A stretch of DNA of 64,000 bases from CAMPJU01 sp036675265 (lineage in GTDB: Bacteria; Pseudomonadota; Gammaproteobacteria; Xanthomonadales; Xanthomonadaceae), in NCBI GenBank assembly GCA_036675265.1, contig JAKFFJ010000014.1:25441-89440 (forward strand), written 5' to 3'. Below the pieces are notes generated by a model. That model was given only the letters and a program-made list of their open reading frames with translations, did not search any database and was not told where the DNA came from. A program made the position numbers and the translations under genes. Numbering within the stretch: position 1 is the first letter of the stretch; each line of letters begins with the position of its first letter. Of the stretch, positions 50,128-58,451 are shown piece by piece.

Positions 50128-51259
50128 CGGCGCCCTCGGTGGTGCGTTCGAGATGCTTGCGGAATTCCGCCTGGCGACGGGTGCGGTCCGCCACCTGGCC
50201 CTTCAGCTGCCCGCAGGCCGCATCGATGTCGTCGCCCCGCGTGCGCCGCACGGTCGCCAGCACGCGCGACTCCTGCAGCAGTTTCTGGAACGCGCGGATG
50301 TCGGCTTCGTCGGAGCGTTCGAAGCGGGTGCCCGGGAACGGGTTGAACGGGATCAGGTTGACCTTCCCCGCGTCCTTCATCTGCACGGCGTTGTCGAAGG
50401 CGCGCATCAGCCGCGCCAGCTCGCGCGCATGCGCCGGCTGGTCGTTGACGCCCTTCATCAGCGTGTACTCGAAGGTGATGGACGAGCGCGGCTTGCGCTT
50501 CACGTAGCGCTGGCACGCCGCCATCAGTTCGGCGATGGGGTACTTCTTGTTGAGCGGGATCAGCTCGGTGCGCAGCGCGTCGTTCGGGGCATGCAACGAC
50601 ACCGCCAGCGACACGTCGCTGGCCTGGCCGAGCTGGTCGATCTCGGGCACCAGGCCGGACGTGGAGAGCGTCACCCGCTTGTTGGCCAGGCCGTAGCCCA
50701 GGTCGTCGCGCATGATGCTCATCGCGCGCACGACGTTGTCGAAGTTCATCAGCGGCTCGCCCATCCCCATCATCACGACGTTGGTGAGCTTGCGCTGGCG
50801 GTGCGGCACGTTGCCCAGGTGGCGGGCGGCGACCCAGACCTGGCCGATGATCTCGGCCGTGGACAGGTTGCGGTTGAAGCCCTGCGTGGCGGTCGAGCAG
50901 AACTGGCAGTTGAGCGCACAGCCGACCTGGCTGGACACGCACAGGGTGCCGCGGCCCTTGTCGGGGATGAACACCGCCTCGATGGCGTTCTTCGGGTCCA
51001 TGCCGAGCAGCCACTTGTGGGTGCCGTCGGCGGATGCCTTGTCGAAGATCACCTGCGGCACGTGCACCACGGCGTGCTGTTCGAGCTTGGCGCGCAGCGC
51101 CTTGCCCAGGTCCGTCATCGCCGCGAAGTCCGTCTCGTGGCGATGGTGGATCCACTTCATGACCTGGTGCGCGCGGTAACGCTTCTCGCCGAGCACCTGC
51201 TCGAAGAAGTCTTCCAGTCCGACCCGGTCCAGGTCGAAGAGGTTGGTTTGCGTGCCCAT
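50114..51259 (-). CDS. rlmN: Dual-specificity 23S rRNA/tRNA methyltransferase RlmN
   Basis: 381-residue radical SAM enzyme methylating C2 of A2503 in 23S rRNA and A37 in some tRNAs. The [4Fe-4S] motif CALNCQFCSTA is typical, with GMGEPLMNFDNVVRAM following and the two catalytic cysteines expected at the CSTA-distal and C-terminal positions (RGDDIDAACGQLKGQ). Length fits E. coli RlmN (384). It is 26 bases downstream of ndk and heads the run to pilF and rodZ. Confidence 0.97.
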   Translation of the reverse strand: MGTQTNLFDLDRVGLEDFFEQVLGEKRYRAHQVMKWIHHRHETDFAAMTDLGKALRAKLEQHAVVHVPQVIFDKASADGTHKWLLGMDPKNAIEAVFIPDKGRGTLCVSSQVGCALNCQFCSTATQGFNRNLSTAEIIGQVWVAARHLGNVPHRQRKLTNVVMMGMGEPLMNFDNVVRAMSIMRDDLGYGLANKRVTLSTSGLVPEIDQLGQASDVSLAVSLHAPNDALRTELIPLNKKYPIAELMAACQRYVKRKPRSSITFEYTLMKGVNDQPAHARELARLMRAFDNAVQMKDAGKVNLIPFNPFPGTRFERSDEADIRAFQKLLQESRVLATVRRTRGDDIDAACGQLKGQVADRTRRQAEFRKHLERTTEGADAAA

Positions 51260-51285
51260 GGCCGGGATGATCGTCGCTGTCCGGT

Positions 51286-51711
51286 CTAGCGCGCGTGCAC
51301 GTCGGTGGCCGCGAAGAAATACGCGATCTCGGTCGCTGCGTTCTCCAGGCTGTCCGAACCATGAACCGCGTTCGCGTCGATGCTGTCGGCGAAGTCGGCG
51401 CGGATCGTGCCCGCGGCAGCTTCCTTCGGGTTGGTCGCGCCCATCAGGTCGCGGTTCTTCAGCACCGCGCCCTCGCCTTCCAGGACCTGGACCATCACCG
51501 GGCCGGAGATCATGAACTCGACCAGCGCGTTGAAGAACGGGCGCTCGCGATGGACCGCGTAGAAGCCTTCGGCCTCCCTGCGGGACAGCTGGGTCATCTT
51601 GGCGGCCACGACCTTCAGGCCGGCCTTCTCGAAGCGGGAATAGATTTCGCCGATGACGTTCTTGGCGACGGCATCGGGCTTGACGATCGACAGGGTGCGC
51701 TCCAGCGCCAT
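51286..51711 (-). CDS. ndk: Nucleoside diphosphate kinase
   Basis: 141-residue enzyme balancing nucleoside triphosphate pools. The sequence is the full family pattern from MALERTLSIVKPDAVAKNVI through GATNPKEAAAGTIRADFA to the active-site NAVHGSDSLENA, with the phosphorylated His at about 118. An intrinsic terminator stands 35 bases upstream of the start codon, which suggests either a very short promoter region or control by attenuation. Confidence 0.98.
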   Translation of the reverse strand: MALERTLSIVKPDAVAKNVIGEIYSRFEKAGLKVVAAKMTQLSRREAEGFYAVHRERPFFNALVEFMISGPVMVQVLEGEGAVLKNRDLMGATNPKEAAAGTIRADFADSIDANAVHGSDSLENAATEIAYFFAATDVHAR

Positions 51712-51745
51712 GGGGTGGTTCTCCGGGGGCTAATGACTTGCGACT

Positions 51746-51772
51746 GAAAAAACCCGCAGGGGCGCGGGTTTA
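51746..51772 (-). terminator. Intrinsic terminator upstream of ndk, no gene before it
   Basis: On the minus strand AAACCCGC pairs with GCGGGTTT around a six-base loop and is followed by TTTTTT read into CAG. Only a divergent plus-strand gene lies beyond it, so no minus-strand gene is available for it to end. It could be an attenuator in the ndk leader or the remnant of a lost gene. Confidence 0.75.
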
Positions 51773-51840
51773 GCCAACATGGCTCGGGTAATTCTAGCGG
51801 ATTGCGACCCGTGAAGGCAGGCGGCAGGCAGGCGTCCGCG

Positions 51841-51884
51841 TTGACGGCCGGCGCCGGCTGGGCCACGATTAAACAAGCGTTTGA
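51841..51884 (+). promoter_or_regulatory. Candidate promoter and PsrA-like operator of the fad regulator
   Basis: TTGACG at 51841 and an AT-rich -10 near 51865-51872 form a possible promoter. Overlapping its downstream end, AAAC-AAGC-GTTTG (51871-51883) is an inverted repeat that fits the G/C-AAAC-N2-4-GTTT-G/C pattern of PsrA-type fatty-acid regulators. It lies 15 bases before the ATG, so autorepression is likely. Confidence 0.5.
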
Positions 51885-51898
51885 TTCAGGATCCCCGG

Positions 51899-52519
51899 AT
51901 GGCCGCCACGACCCATTTCTCCACCAAGGACCGGATCCTCGGCGCTGCCGAGGAACTGTTCGCCCAGCATGGCTTCGCCGGGACCTCGCTGCGCCAGGTC
52001 ACCAGCCGGGCCGACGTCAACATCGCGGCGGTCAACTACCACTTCGGCAGCAAGGAAAACCTCGTCAACGAGGTGTTCCGTCGCCGCATGGACGACATGA
52101 GCCGCCGCCGGCTCCACGCGCTGGAGGCGGCGCAGGCGGCGCAGCCGGGGGAACTCGAACCGGTGCTGGCGGCGTTCGTCGAGCCTGCGCTCGCGATGGC
52201 CCAGGACCGGCACGGCGGCGGTGCGTTCATCCGCGTGATCGCGCGCGCCTATGCGGAAAAGAACGACAGCCTGCGCAAGTTCCTCTCCGACCAGTACGGG
52301 CACGTGCTGCGCGAGTTCGCCCGGGCGATTGCCGCCTGCGTGCCGGAGCTGAGCAAGGAAGAGCTCTATTGGCGCCTGGATTTCCTGGCCGGCGCGCTGA
52401 CCTATGCGATGGCCGATTTCGGCCTCATCAAGCGCCCGGCCAACACGGCCGAGGCCACCCACCGCGAACGCGCAGCCCGCGAGCTGATCCGCTTCGCCGC
52501 GGCCGGCTTCAGGAGTTGA
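51899..52519 (+). CDS. TetR-family fatty-acid regulator (PsrA-like)
   Basis: 206-residue repressor. The N-terminal helix-turn-helix (DRILGAAEELFAQHGFAGTS, then VNIAAVNYHFGSKENLVNEV) closely resembles PsrA of Pseudomonas, and the ligand domain is of the same kind (RVIARAYAEKNDSLRKFLSD, WRLDFLAGALTYAM). PsrA proteins repress beta-oxidation genes and are released by long-chain fatty acids or acyl-CoA. The position immediately upstream of fadB/fadA, plus a PsrA-like box before its own start, supports this role. A long palindromic element separates it from fadB. Confidence 0.9.
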   Translation: MAATTHFSTKDRILGAAEELFAQHGFAGTSLRQVTSRADVNIAAVNYHFGSKENLVNEVFRRRMDDMSRRRLHALEAAQAAQPGELEPVLAAFVEPALAMAQDRHGGGAFIRVIARAYAEKNDSLRKFLSDQYGHVLREFARAIAACVPELSKEELYWRLDFLAGALTYAMADFGLIKRPANTAEATHRERAARELIRFAAAGFRS

Positions 52520-52522
52520 GAG

Positions 52523-52629
52523 CAAAAGCTTTCGCCACGGATTACACAGATGACACAGATGGGGCAAAAGCGAAATTTGATCTGCTTGATCTGTGTTCAT
52601 CTGTGAAATCTGTGGCTAGAAATGCCTTT
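52523..52629. repeat. Long palindromic element, copy B
   Basis: Arms at 52523-52560 and 52589-52629 are imperfect inverted repeats around a 28-base loop. Both arm cores match copy A (37691-37796) at 26 of 27 positions, while the loops differ. The element begins three bases after the regulator stop and ends 16 bases before the fadB start, and an ATG in fadB frame (52622) lies inside its right arm. It is AT-rich compared with its surroundings. Confidence 0.85.
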
Positions 52630-52645
52630 CACGAGGGGTGCCGAG

Positions 52646-55018
52646 ATGGGTGAGCGGTTGCTGGTGCGGCGGGCGGCGGTGCTGGGGGCCGGGGTGATGG
52701 GGGCGCAGATCGCGGCGCACCTGGTCAACGCCGGGGTCGACACGGTGCTGTTCGACCTGCCCGCGAAGGACGGAGACCCCGATGGCGTGGTCCGCAAGGC
52801 GATCGCGAACCTGGGCAAGCTGTCCCCTGCCCCACTGGCCGACAAGGCGCTGGCGTCGCGCATCGTGCCGGCCAACTACGACACGGGGCTCGCGCTGCTG
52901 GGCGAGTGCGACCTGGTGATCGAGGCGATCGCCGAGCGCATGGACTGGAAGCAGGACCTGTACCGCAAGGTCGCGCCGCACGTGCGCGACGACGCGATCC
53001 TGGCCAGCAACACGTCCGGCCTGGGCATCAACGCGCTGGCCGACGTGCTGCCCGAGGCGCTGCGCCCGCGCTTCTGCGGCGTGCACTTCTTCAACCCGCC
53101 GCGCTACATGCACCTGGCCGAACTGATCCCGGCACGCGACACGGCGCCCGCGGTGTTCGAGGCGCTCGAGGCATTCCTCACGACCACCCTCGGCAAGGGC
53201 GTGGTGGTCGCCCGCGACACCCCCAACTTCATCGGCAACCGGATCGGCGTGTTCTCGATGCTGGCCACGATGCACCACACCGACGCCTTCGGGCTGGGCT
53301 TCGACGCCGTCGACGCGCTGACCGGGCCGGCGATCGGCCGCCCGAAGTCGGCAACGTACCGGACCGCGGACGTGGTGGGGCTGGACACGATGGTGCACGT
53401 GATCGGCACCATGGCCGGCACGTTGCCCGACGATCCCTGGCACGGGCACTTCGCCGCGCCGGCATGGCTCAAGGGCCTGGTCGACAAGGGCGCGCTGGGC
53501 GCGAAGACCGGGGCCGGCGTCTACCGCAAGCAGGGCAAGGCGATCCAGGTGCTGGACCTCGCGGCGGGCGACTACCGCGATGCCGACACCACGGTCGACC
53601 CGGGCGTCGCCGCGATCCTGAAGGAACGCGACCCGGGGAAGAAGTTCGCCGCGCTGCGCGACAGCGACCATCCGCAGGCCCGCTTCCTCTGGGCGATGTT
53701 CCGGGACCTGTTCCACTACAGCGCATTCCACCTGGACGACATCGCCTCCACGGCGCGCGACGTGGACCTCGCGTTGCGCTGGGGCTACGGCTGGTCGCTG
53801 GGCCCGTTCGAGGCCTGGCAGGCCGCGGGCTGGAAGCAGGTGGCGGACTGGATCGCCGAGGACATCGTCGCGGGACACGCGATGAGCGACGCGGCGCTGC
53901 CCGACTGGGTGTTCGACGGGCGCGACGGCGTGCACGGTGCCGAGGGCAGCTACAGCCCGGCGCAGGACGCCAAGCTGCCGCGCTCGTCGCTGCCCGTGTA
54001 CCGGCGCCAGCGTTTTCCCGATGCGCTGTTGGGCGAACGCGCCGACCCGGGCGAGACCGTGTTCGAGAACGACGGCCTGCGCGCGTGGACCGATGGCGAT
54101 GGCGTGCTGGTCGCGTCGTTCAGGACCAAGCTGCACACGATCAACGACGCGGTCCTGGACGGGCTGCAGGCCGCCATCGGCATCGCCGAGCGCGACTTCC
54201 GCGCGATGGTGGTCTGGCAGCCGAAGGAACCGTTCTCCGCGGGTGCGGACCTGGCGGGCGCGCTCGGCCTGCTGCAGGCGGGCGACGTGGCGGGGTTCGA
54301 GGCGATGGTCGCGAACTTCCAGGCGACCAGCCAGCGCATCAAGTACGCACTGGTGCCGGTGGTCGCCGCGGTTCGCGGGCTGGCGCTGGGCGGTGGCTGC
54401 GAATTCCAGATGCACGCCGCGCATGCGGCGGTGCACCTGGAGAGTTACGTCGGCCTGGTGGAGGCCGGCGTCGGCCTGTTGCCCGCAGGCGGCGGGTTGA
54501 AGGAACTGGCGGTGCGCGCGTCGGCGGCGGCCGGGCCGGGCGGCGACGTGCTGGCGCAACTCAAGCCTGCCTTCGAGGCGGTCGCGATGGCGAAGGTCTC
54601 CACGTCGGCCGTCGAGGCGAAGGGACTGGGCCTGGTGCGACCGGGCGACTCGATCGTGATGCACGCGCACGAGTTGCTGCACGTCGCGCGCAGCCGTGCA
54701 CTGGCCATGGCGGAGGCCGGCTATCGCCCGCCCCTTCCGGAACGCCAGGTGCAGGTCGCGGGCGATGTCGGCATCGCGACGCTGCGCATGCTGCTGGTCA
54801 ACCTGCGCGAGGGCCGCTTCATTTCGGCGCACGACGAGGAGGTCGCGACCCGCATCGCCACCGTGCTTTGCGGCGGCGAGGTCGATCGCGGTTCGCTCGT
54901 CGACGAGGACTGGCTGTTGCGGCTGGAGCGCGAACACTTCGTGGCCCTGGCACGACTGCCGAAGACCCAGGATCGCATCGCCCACATGCTCAAGACCGGC
55001 AAGCCGCTGAGGAACTGA
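52646..55018 (+). CDS. 3-hydroxyacyl-CoA dehydrogenase/enoyl-CoA hydratase (FadN-type)
   Basis: 790-residue bifunctional beta-oxidation enzyme. The NAD-dependent dehydrogenase comes first (VRRAAVLGAGVMGAQIAAHL, SNTSGLGINALAD, CGVHFFNPPRYMHLAE) and the crotonase-type hydratase last (FSAGADLAGALGLLQ, GLALGGGCEFQMHAAHAAVH). This order is that of Bacillus FadN rather than of E. coli FadB, where the hydratase is first. The start at 52646 has GAGGGG upstream and gives the normal family length; an earlier ATG at 52622 is inside a repeat. The thiolase follows two bases after the stop. Confidence 0.93.
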   Translation: MGERLLVRRAAVLGAGVMGAQIAAHLVNAGVDTVLFDLPAKDGDPDGVVRKAIANLGKLSPAPLADKALASRIVPANYDTGLALLGECDLVIEAIAERMDWKQDLYRKVAPHVRDDAILASNTSGLGINALADVLPEALRPRFCGVHFFNPPRYMHLAELIPARDTAPAVFEALEAFLTTTLGKGVVVARDTPNFIGNRIGVFSMLATMHHTDAFGLGFDAVDALTGPAIGRPKSATYRTADVVGLDTMVHVIGTMAGTLPDDPWHGHFAAPAWLKGLVDKGALGAKTGAGVYRKQGKAIQVLDLAAGDYRDADTTVDPGVAAILKERDPGKKFAALRDSDHPQARFLWAMFRDLFHYSAFHLDDIASTARDVDLALRWGYGWSLGPFEAWQAAGWKQVADWIAEDIVAGHAMSDAALPDWVFDGRDGVHGAEGSYSPAQDAKLPRSSLPVYRRQRFPDALLGERADPGETVFENDGLRAWTDGDGVLVASFRTKLHTINDAVLDGLQAAIGIAERDFRAMVVWQPKEPFSAGADLAGALGLLQAGDVAGFEAMVANFQATSQRIKYALVPVVAAVRGLALGGGCEFQMHAAHAAVHLESYVGLVEAGVGLLPAGGGLKELAVRASAAAGPGGDVLAQLKPAFEAVAMAKVSTSAVEAKGLGLVRPGDSIVMHAHELLHVARSRALAMAEAGYRPPLPERQVQVAGDVGIATLRMLLVNLREGRFISAHDEEVATRIATVLCGGEVDRGSLVDEDWLLRLEREHFVALARLPKTQDRIAHMLKTGKPLRN

Positions 55019-55020
55019 CG

Positions 55021-56226
55021 ATGACCCGCCAACTGCAGGATGCCTACATCGTCGCCGCGACCCGCACGCCGGTCGCCAAGGCCCGCGGCGCGTTCCGCAA
55101 CACGCGCCCGGACGACCTGTTGGCGCACGTGCTGGGCGCGGTGGTCGCGCAGGCGCCGGGCATCGACCCGGCGCTGATCGCGGACGTGATCGTCGGTTGC
55201 GCGATGCCGGAGGGCGAGCAAGGCATGAACGTGGCGCGCATCGGCGCGCTGCTGGCCGGGCTGCCGCATGGCGTGCCGGCGCAGACGATCAACCGGTTCT
55301 GCTCGTCCGGCCTGCAGGCCGTCGCGCTGGCCGCCGACCGGATCCGGCTGGGCGAGGCGGACCTGGTGCTCGCCGGGGGGACCGAGTCGATGACCATGGT
55401 GCCGATGATGGGCAACAAGGTCGCGCTGTCGCCGTCGGTGTTCGGGAAGGACGAGAACGTGGCGATCGCCTACGGGATGGGGATCACCGCGGAGAAGGTC
55501 GCCGAGCAGTGGAAGGTTTCGCGCGAGGACCAGGATGCGTTCGCGCTCGCCTCGCACGAGAAGGCGCTGGCGGCGATCGCCGCGGGCGCGTTCCGAACCG
55601 AGATTTCGCCGGTCACCGTGGTGGCACGGCAGCCCGACCTGGCGGGCAACGTGGTCCGCGTGCGTGAAACGGTGGTGGCAACCGACGAGGGGCCGCGGGC
55701 GGGGTCGACGCTGGAGGCACTGGCGAAGTTGAAGCCGGTGTTCCGCAACGGTGCGGCTGGGGGGAGCGTGACCGCCGGCAATGCGTCGCAGATGAGCGAC
55801 GGGGCGGCGGCGGTGATGCTGGCGTCCGAACGCGCGATCAGGGAATACGAGCTGACGCCGCTGGCGCGGTTCGCGGGGTTCGCGGTGGCGGGCGTGCCAC
55901 CCGAGATCATGGGGATCGGGCCGATTGCCGCGATCCCCAGGGCGCTGGCCATCGCGGGGATCTCGCAGGACGACCTGGACTGGATCGAGTTGAACGAGGC
56001 GTTTGCGGCGCAGGCGCTCGCGGTCATCCGCGATGTCGGCCTGGATCCGTCGAAGGTGAATCCGCTCGGAGGCGCCATCGCGCTGGGGCATCCGCTTGGG
56101 GCGACGGGCGCGGTGCGGACGGCGACGATCGTGCACGGGATGCGGCGCGAGAAGCTGAAGTACGGGATGGTCACGATGTGCATCGGGACCGGCATGGGGG
56201 CGGCTGGAATCTTCGAAGCGGTTTGA
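55021..56226 (+). CDS. fadA: Acetyl-CoA acyltransferase (3-ketoacyl-CoA thiolase)
   Basis: 401-residue thiolase performing the last step of beta-oxidation. The nucleophilic Cys is in INRFCSSGLQAVALAA, and the second active-site pair is in GGAIALGHPLGATGA (His) and CIGTGMGAAG (Cys). AATRTPVAKARGAF at the N-terminus is the family start. It follows the FadN-type gene with two bases between stop and start, so they form one operon under the upstream TetR regulator. It is convergent with the oxidase gene, 27 bases apart. Confidence 0.96.
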   Translation: MTRQLQDAYIVAATRTPVAKARGAFRNTRPDDLLAHVLGAVVAQAPGIDPALIADVIVGCAMPEGEQGMNVARIGALLAGLPHGVPAQTINRFCSSGLQAVALAADRIRLGEADLVLAGGTESMTMVPMMGNKVALSPSVFGKDENVAIAYGMGITAEKVAEQWKVSREDQDAFALASHEKALAAIAAGAFRTEISPVTVVARQPDLAGNVVRVRETVVATDEGPRAGSTLEALAKLKPVFRNGAAGGSVTAGNASQMSDGAAAVMLASERAIREYELTPLARFAGFAVAGVPPEIMGIGPIAAIPRALAIAGISQDDLDWIELNEAFAAQALAVIRDVGLDPSKVNPLGGAIALGHPLGATGAVRTATIVHGMRREKLKYGMVTMCIGTGMGAAGIFEAV

Positions 56227-56253
56227 GGCGCTTCGTGGGGCCACGTCGCCCGG

Positions 56254-57546
56254 TCAGGACGTGCGCTCGCGCCAGTCTTTCCAGGCATCCATGGCCTGGA
56301 GCCACCAGTAGCGGAGTTGGGCGGCGACGAAGCCCGCGGGCTTGAGGGCGGAAACGAGGCCGTAGTCGCAGAGTTCGCGCCAGCGGGTGTCGCCCTCGGC
56401 GATGGCGGAGGCGAGGAGTTCGCCGGCGAAGGTGGTGGGAGCGACGCCGTGGCCGCCGAAGGCCTGGGCGACCCAGAGGGTGTCTTCGACCTGGCCGAGT
56501 TGGGGCATCTCGTGGCGGGCGTAGCTCATCAGGCCGGACCAGGCGTGGTCGATGCGGATGTCGTGGAGCTGGGGGAAGACCTTCAGGAGGTCGCCCTTGA
56601 GCAGGCGGGCGACGGCTTCCGGGTCGCGCTCGCGGACGGAGATGCGGCCGCCCCAGAGGAGCCGGGTGTCGGCCATGGGGCGGTAGTAGTCGAAGGCGAA
56701 CCGGGTGTCGTAGACGGCGGCGCGGGTCGACATGACGGCTTGCAGGCGGTCTCCTAGGGGTTCGGTGGCCATGGCGTAGGTCGCGATGGGGAGGACGCCT
56801 GCGTCGACCCGGTCGCACAGGCCGGCGAGGTAGCCACCGCAAGCCAGGACGACGCGGCGGGCGCGGACGCCGCCGGACGGGGTGTCGACGCGCCAGCCAT
56901 TCCCGTCTCGATGCAGCGCGGTCGCAGGTGATTGTTCGTGGACCCGGACGCCGAGGCCTGCCGCGGTGCGGGCGATGCCTTGCAGGTACTTGAGGGGATG
57001 GAAATGGAAGGCGCGGGGCTCGAACAATGCGTCGGTGTAACGGGCGGTGTGGAGTTGCGCGCGCAGGGTGTCGCGGGGGACCCATTTCCACTCGACGCCG
57101 AAGTGTTCGCTGAGCAGCCGCTGGCGGGCGCGGAGCACTTCGGGATCGCGGAACCAGTTCGCCCAGAGCACGCCGGCATCGGTTCGCTCGCAGTCGATGC
57201 CGTACCGCTCGATGCGCGAGCGGATCAGCTCGACCGCGTCGGTGGTGCCGGCGTACAGGGCGCGGGCGCGCACGGGACCGAGGTCCGCCAGCAGCCGGTC
57301 TTCCCCGCGCGAGAACCCGCCGAACACGAAGCCGCCGTTGCGCCCGGAGGCGCCGCGCCCGACACGCATGGCCTCCAGGAGCACCACGTCGCCCTGCCCG
57401 CGTTCGGCCAGTCCCAGCGCGGTGTTGACGCCTGCAAGGCCGCCGCCGATGACGCAGGTGTCGCACGCGACGATGCCTTCCAGCACGGCGTGCGCCTGCG
57501 CCGTGTCCGCCGTCGCGCGGTAGTAGTCGACGGCGTCCAGCGTCAG
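56254..57546 (-). CDS. FAD-dependent oxidoreductase (DAO/PuuB-like)
   Basis: About 430 residues. The FAD motif is CVIGGGLAGVNTALGLAERG followed by RVGRGASGRNGGFVFGG, and the C-terminal AQAFGGHGVAPTTFAGELLA completes the D-amino-acid oxidase fold. It resembles PuuB (gamma-glutamylputrescine oxidase), including the N-terminal YYRATADT, but the substrate is unknown. That N-terminal match means translation starts before residue YY, yet no ATG, GTG or TTG exists there in frame. A CTG overlapping the galU stop (CTGA, 57546) is the best candidate; the first conventional start is a GTG at 57486, which would remove YYRATADT. It is coupled to galU. Confidence 0.87.
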   Translation of the reverse strand: MTLDAVDYYRATADTAQAHAVLEGIVACDTCVIGGGLAGVNTALGLAERGQGDVVLLEAMRVGRGASGRNGGFVFGGFSRGEDRLLADLGPVRARALYAGTTDAVELIRSRIERYGIDCERTDAGVLWANWFRDPEVLRARQRLLSEHFGVEWKWVPRDTLRAQLHTARYTDALFEPRAFHFHPLKYLQGIARTAAGLGVRVHEQSPATALHRDGNGWRVDTPSGGVRARRVVLACGGYLAGLCDRVDAGVLPIATYAMATEPLGDRLQAVMSTRAAVYDTRFAFDYYRPMADTRLLWGGRISVRERDPEAVARLLKGDLLKVFPQLHDIRIDHAWSGLMSYARHEMPQLGQVEDTLWVAQAFGGHGVAPTTFAGELLASAIAEGDTRWRELCDYGLVSALKPAGFVAAQLRYWWLQAMDAWKDWRERTS

Positions 57547-58451
57547 CCCAGTGCGGTGACGCCCAGTTCGAGCAGCGCCCGCTCCATCACCTCGCGCGCC
57601 TTCTCGCTCAGCGCCTCGTGGTCCAGTGCGTGGCGGATGGTCGCCTCGACCAGTCCGATGTGCGTGCCGCAGTCGAAGCGCGTGCCCTGGAAGCGGAACG
57701 CGTCCACGGGGGCTTCCCGCAGCAGTGCGGCGATCGCGTCGGTCAGCTGGATCTCGCCACCGGCCCCCGGCGTGGTGGATTCCAGCAAGGCGAAGATCCT
57801 CGGGCTGAGGATGTAGCGCCCGACGACCGCCAGGGTGCTGGGCGCGTCTGCCGGGGCAGGCTTTTCGACCATCGACTGGATGCGTCCCTGGCGCCCGTCG
57901 AACGGTCGCGTGGCGACGATGCCGTAGCTGGCCGTCTGCTCGCGGGGCACGTCCTGCACCGCGATCTTGCTGGCGCCGTCGGCCTGGGCCGCGTCGGCCA
58001 TCTGCTTCAGCGCGCCGGCGCCGTTTCGGTTCCAGATGAGGTCGTCCGGCAGGATCACGGCAAAGGGCTCGTCGCCGATCACCGGCTTCGCGCACAGGAC
58101 CGCGTGCCCGAGGCCCAGCGCCTCGGCCTGGGTCACGAACACCGCGCGCACGCCCTCGGGCAACACGTTGCGGACGAGGGCAAGCTGCTCGGTCTTGCCC
58201 GCGCGCTCGAGCTTCTGCTCGAGTTCGTAGGCCTTGTCGAAGTAGTCGGCGACCGCGTGCTTGTAGCGGTTGGTGACGAACACCAGCGTGTCGCAACCGG
58301 CTTCGAGCGCCTCGTCCACCGCGTACTGGATCAGCGGCCGGTCGACGACCGGTAGCATCTCCTTGGGGACTGTCTTGGTGGCGGGGAGGAAGCGGGTGCC
58401 GAGTCCGGCGACGGGAAACACCGCCTTGCGAATCCTGGGATGGATTGTCAT
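57543..58451 (-). CDS. galU: UTP--glucose-1-phosphate uridylyltransferase
   Basis: 302-residue enzyme making UDP-glucose for lipopolysaccharide, exopolysaccharide and osmoprotectants. Motifs: KAVFPVAGLGTRFLPATKT, PKEMLPVVDRPLIQYAVDEA, GLGHAVLCAKPVIGDEPFAV and VEKPAPADAPS. The start ATG overlaps the stop of the capD-type gene (TGATG). It belongs to the polysaccharide run that begins at lapA. Confidence 0.97.
   Translation of the reverse strand: MTIHPRIRKAVFPVAGLGTRFLPATKTVPKEMLPVVDRPLIQYAVDEALEAGCDTLVFVTNRYKHAVADYFDKAYELEQKLERAGKTEQLALVRNVLPEGVRAVFVTQAEALGLGHAVLCAKPVIGDEPFAVILPDDLIWNRNGAGALKQMADAAQADGASKIAVQDVPREQTASYGIVATRPFDGRQGRIQSMVEKPAPADAPSTLAVVGRYILSPRIFALLESTTPGAGGEIQLTDAIAALLREAPVDAFRFQGTRFDCGTHIGLVEATIRHALDHEALSEKAREVMERALLELGVTALG

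Noticed and set aside
52622..52645. Earlier ATG as the start of the FadN-type gene.
   Set aside because: It lies inside the palindromic element and has no ribosome site; the ATG at 52646 has GAGGGG upstream and matches family length.
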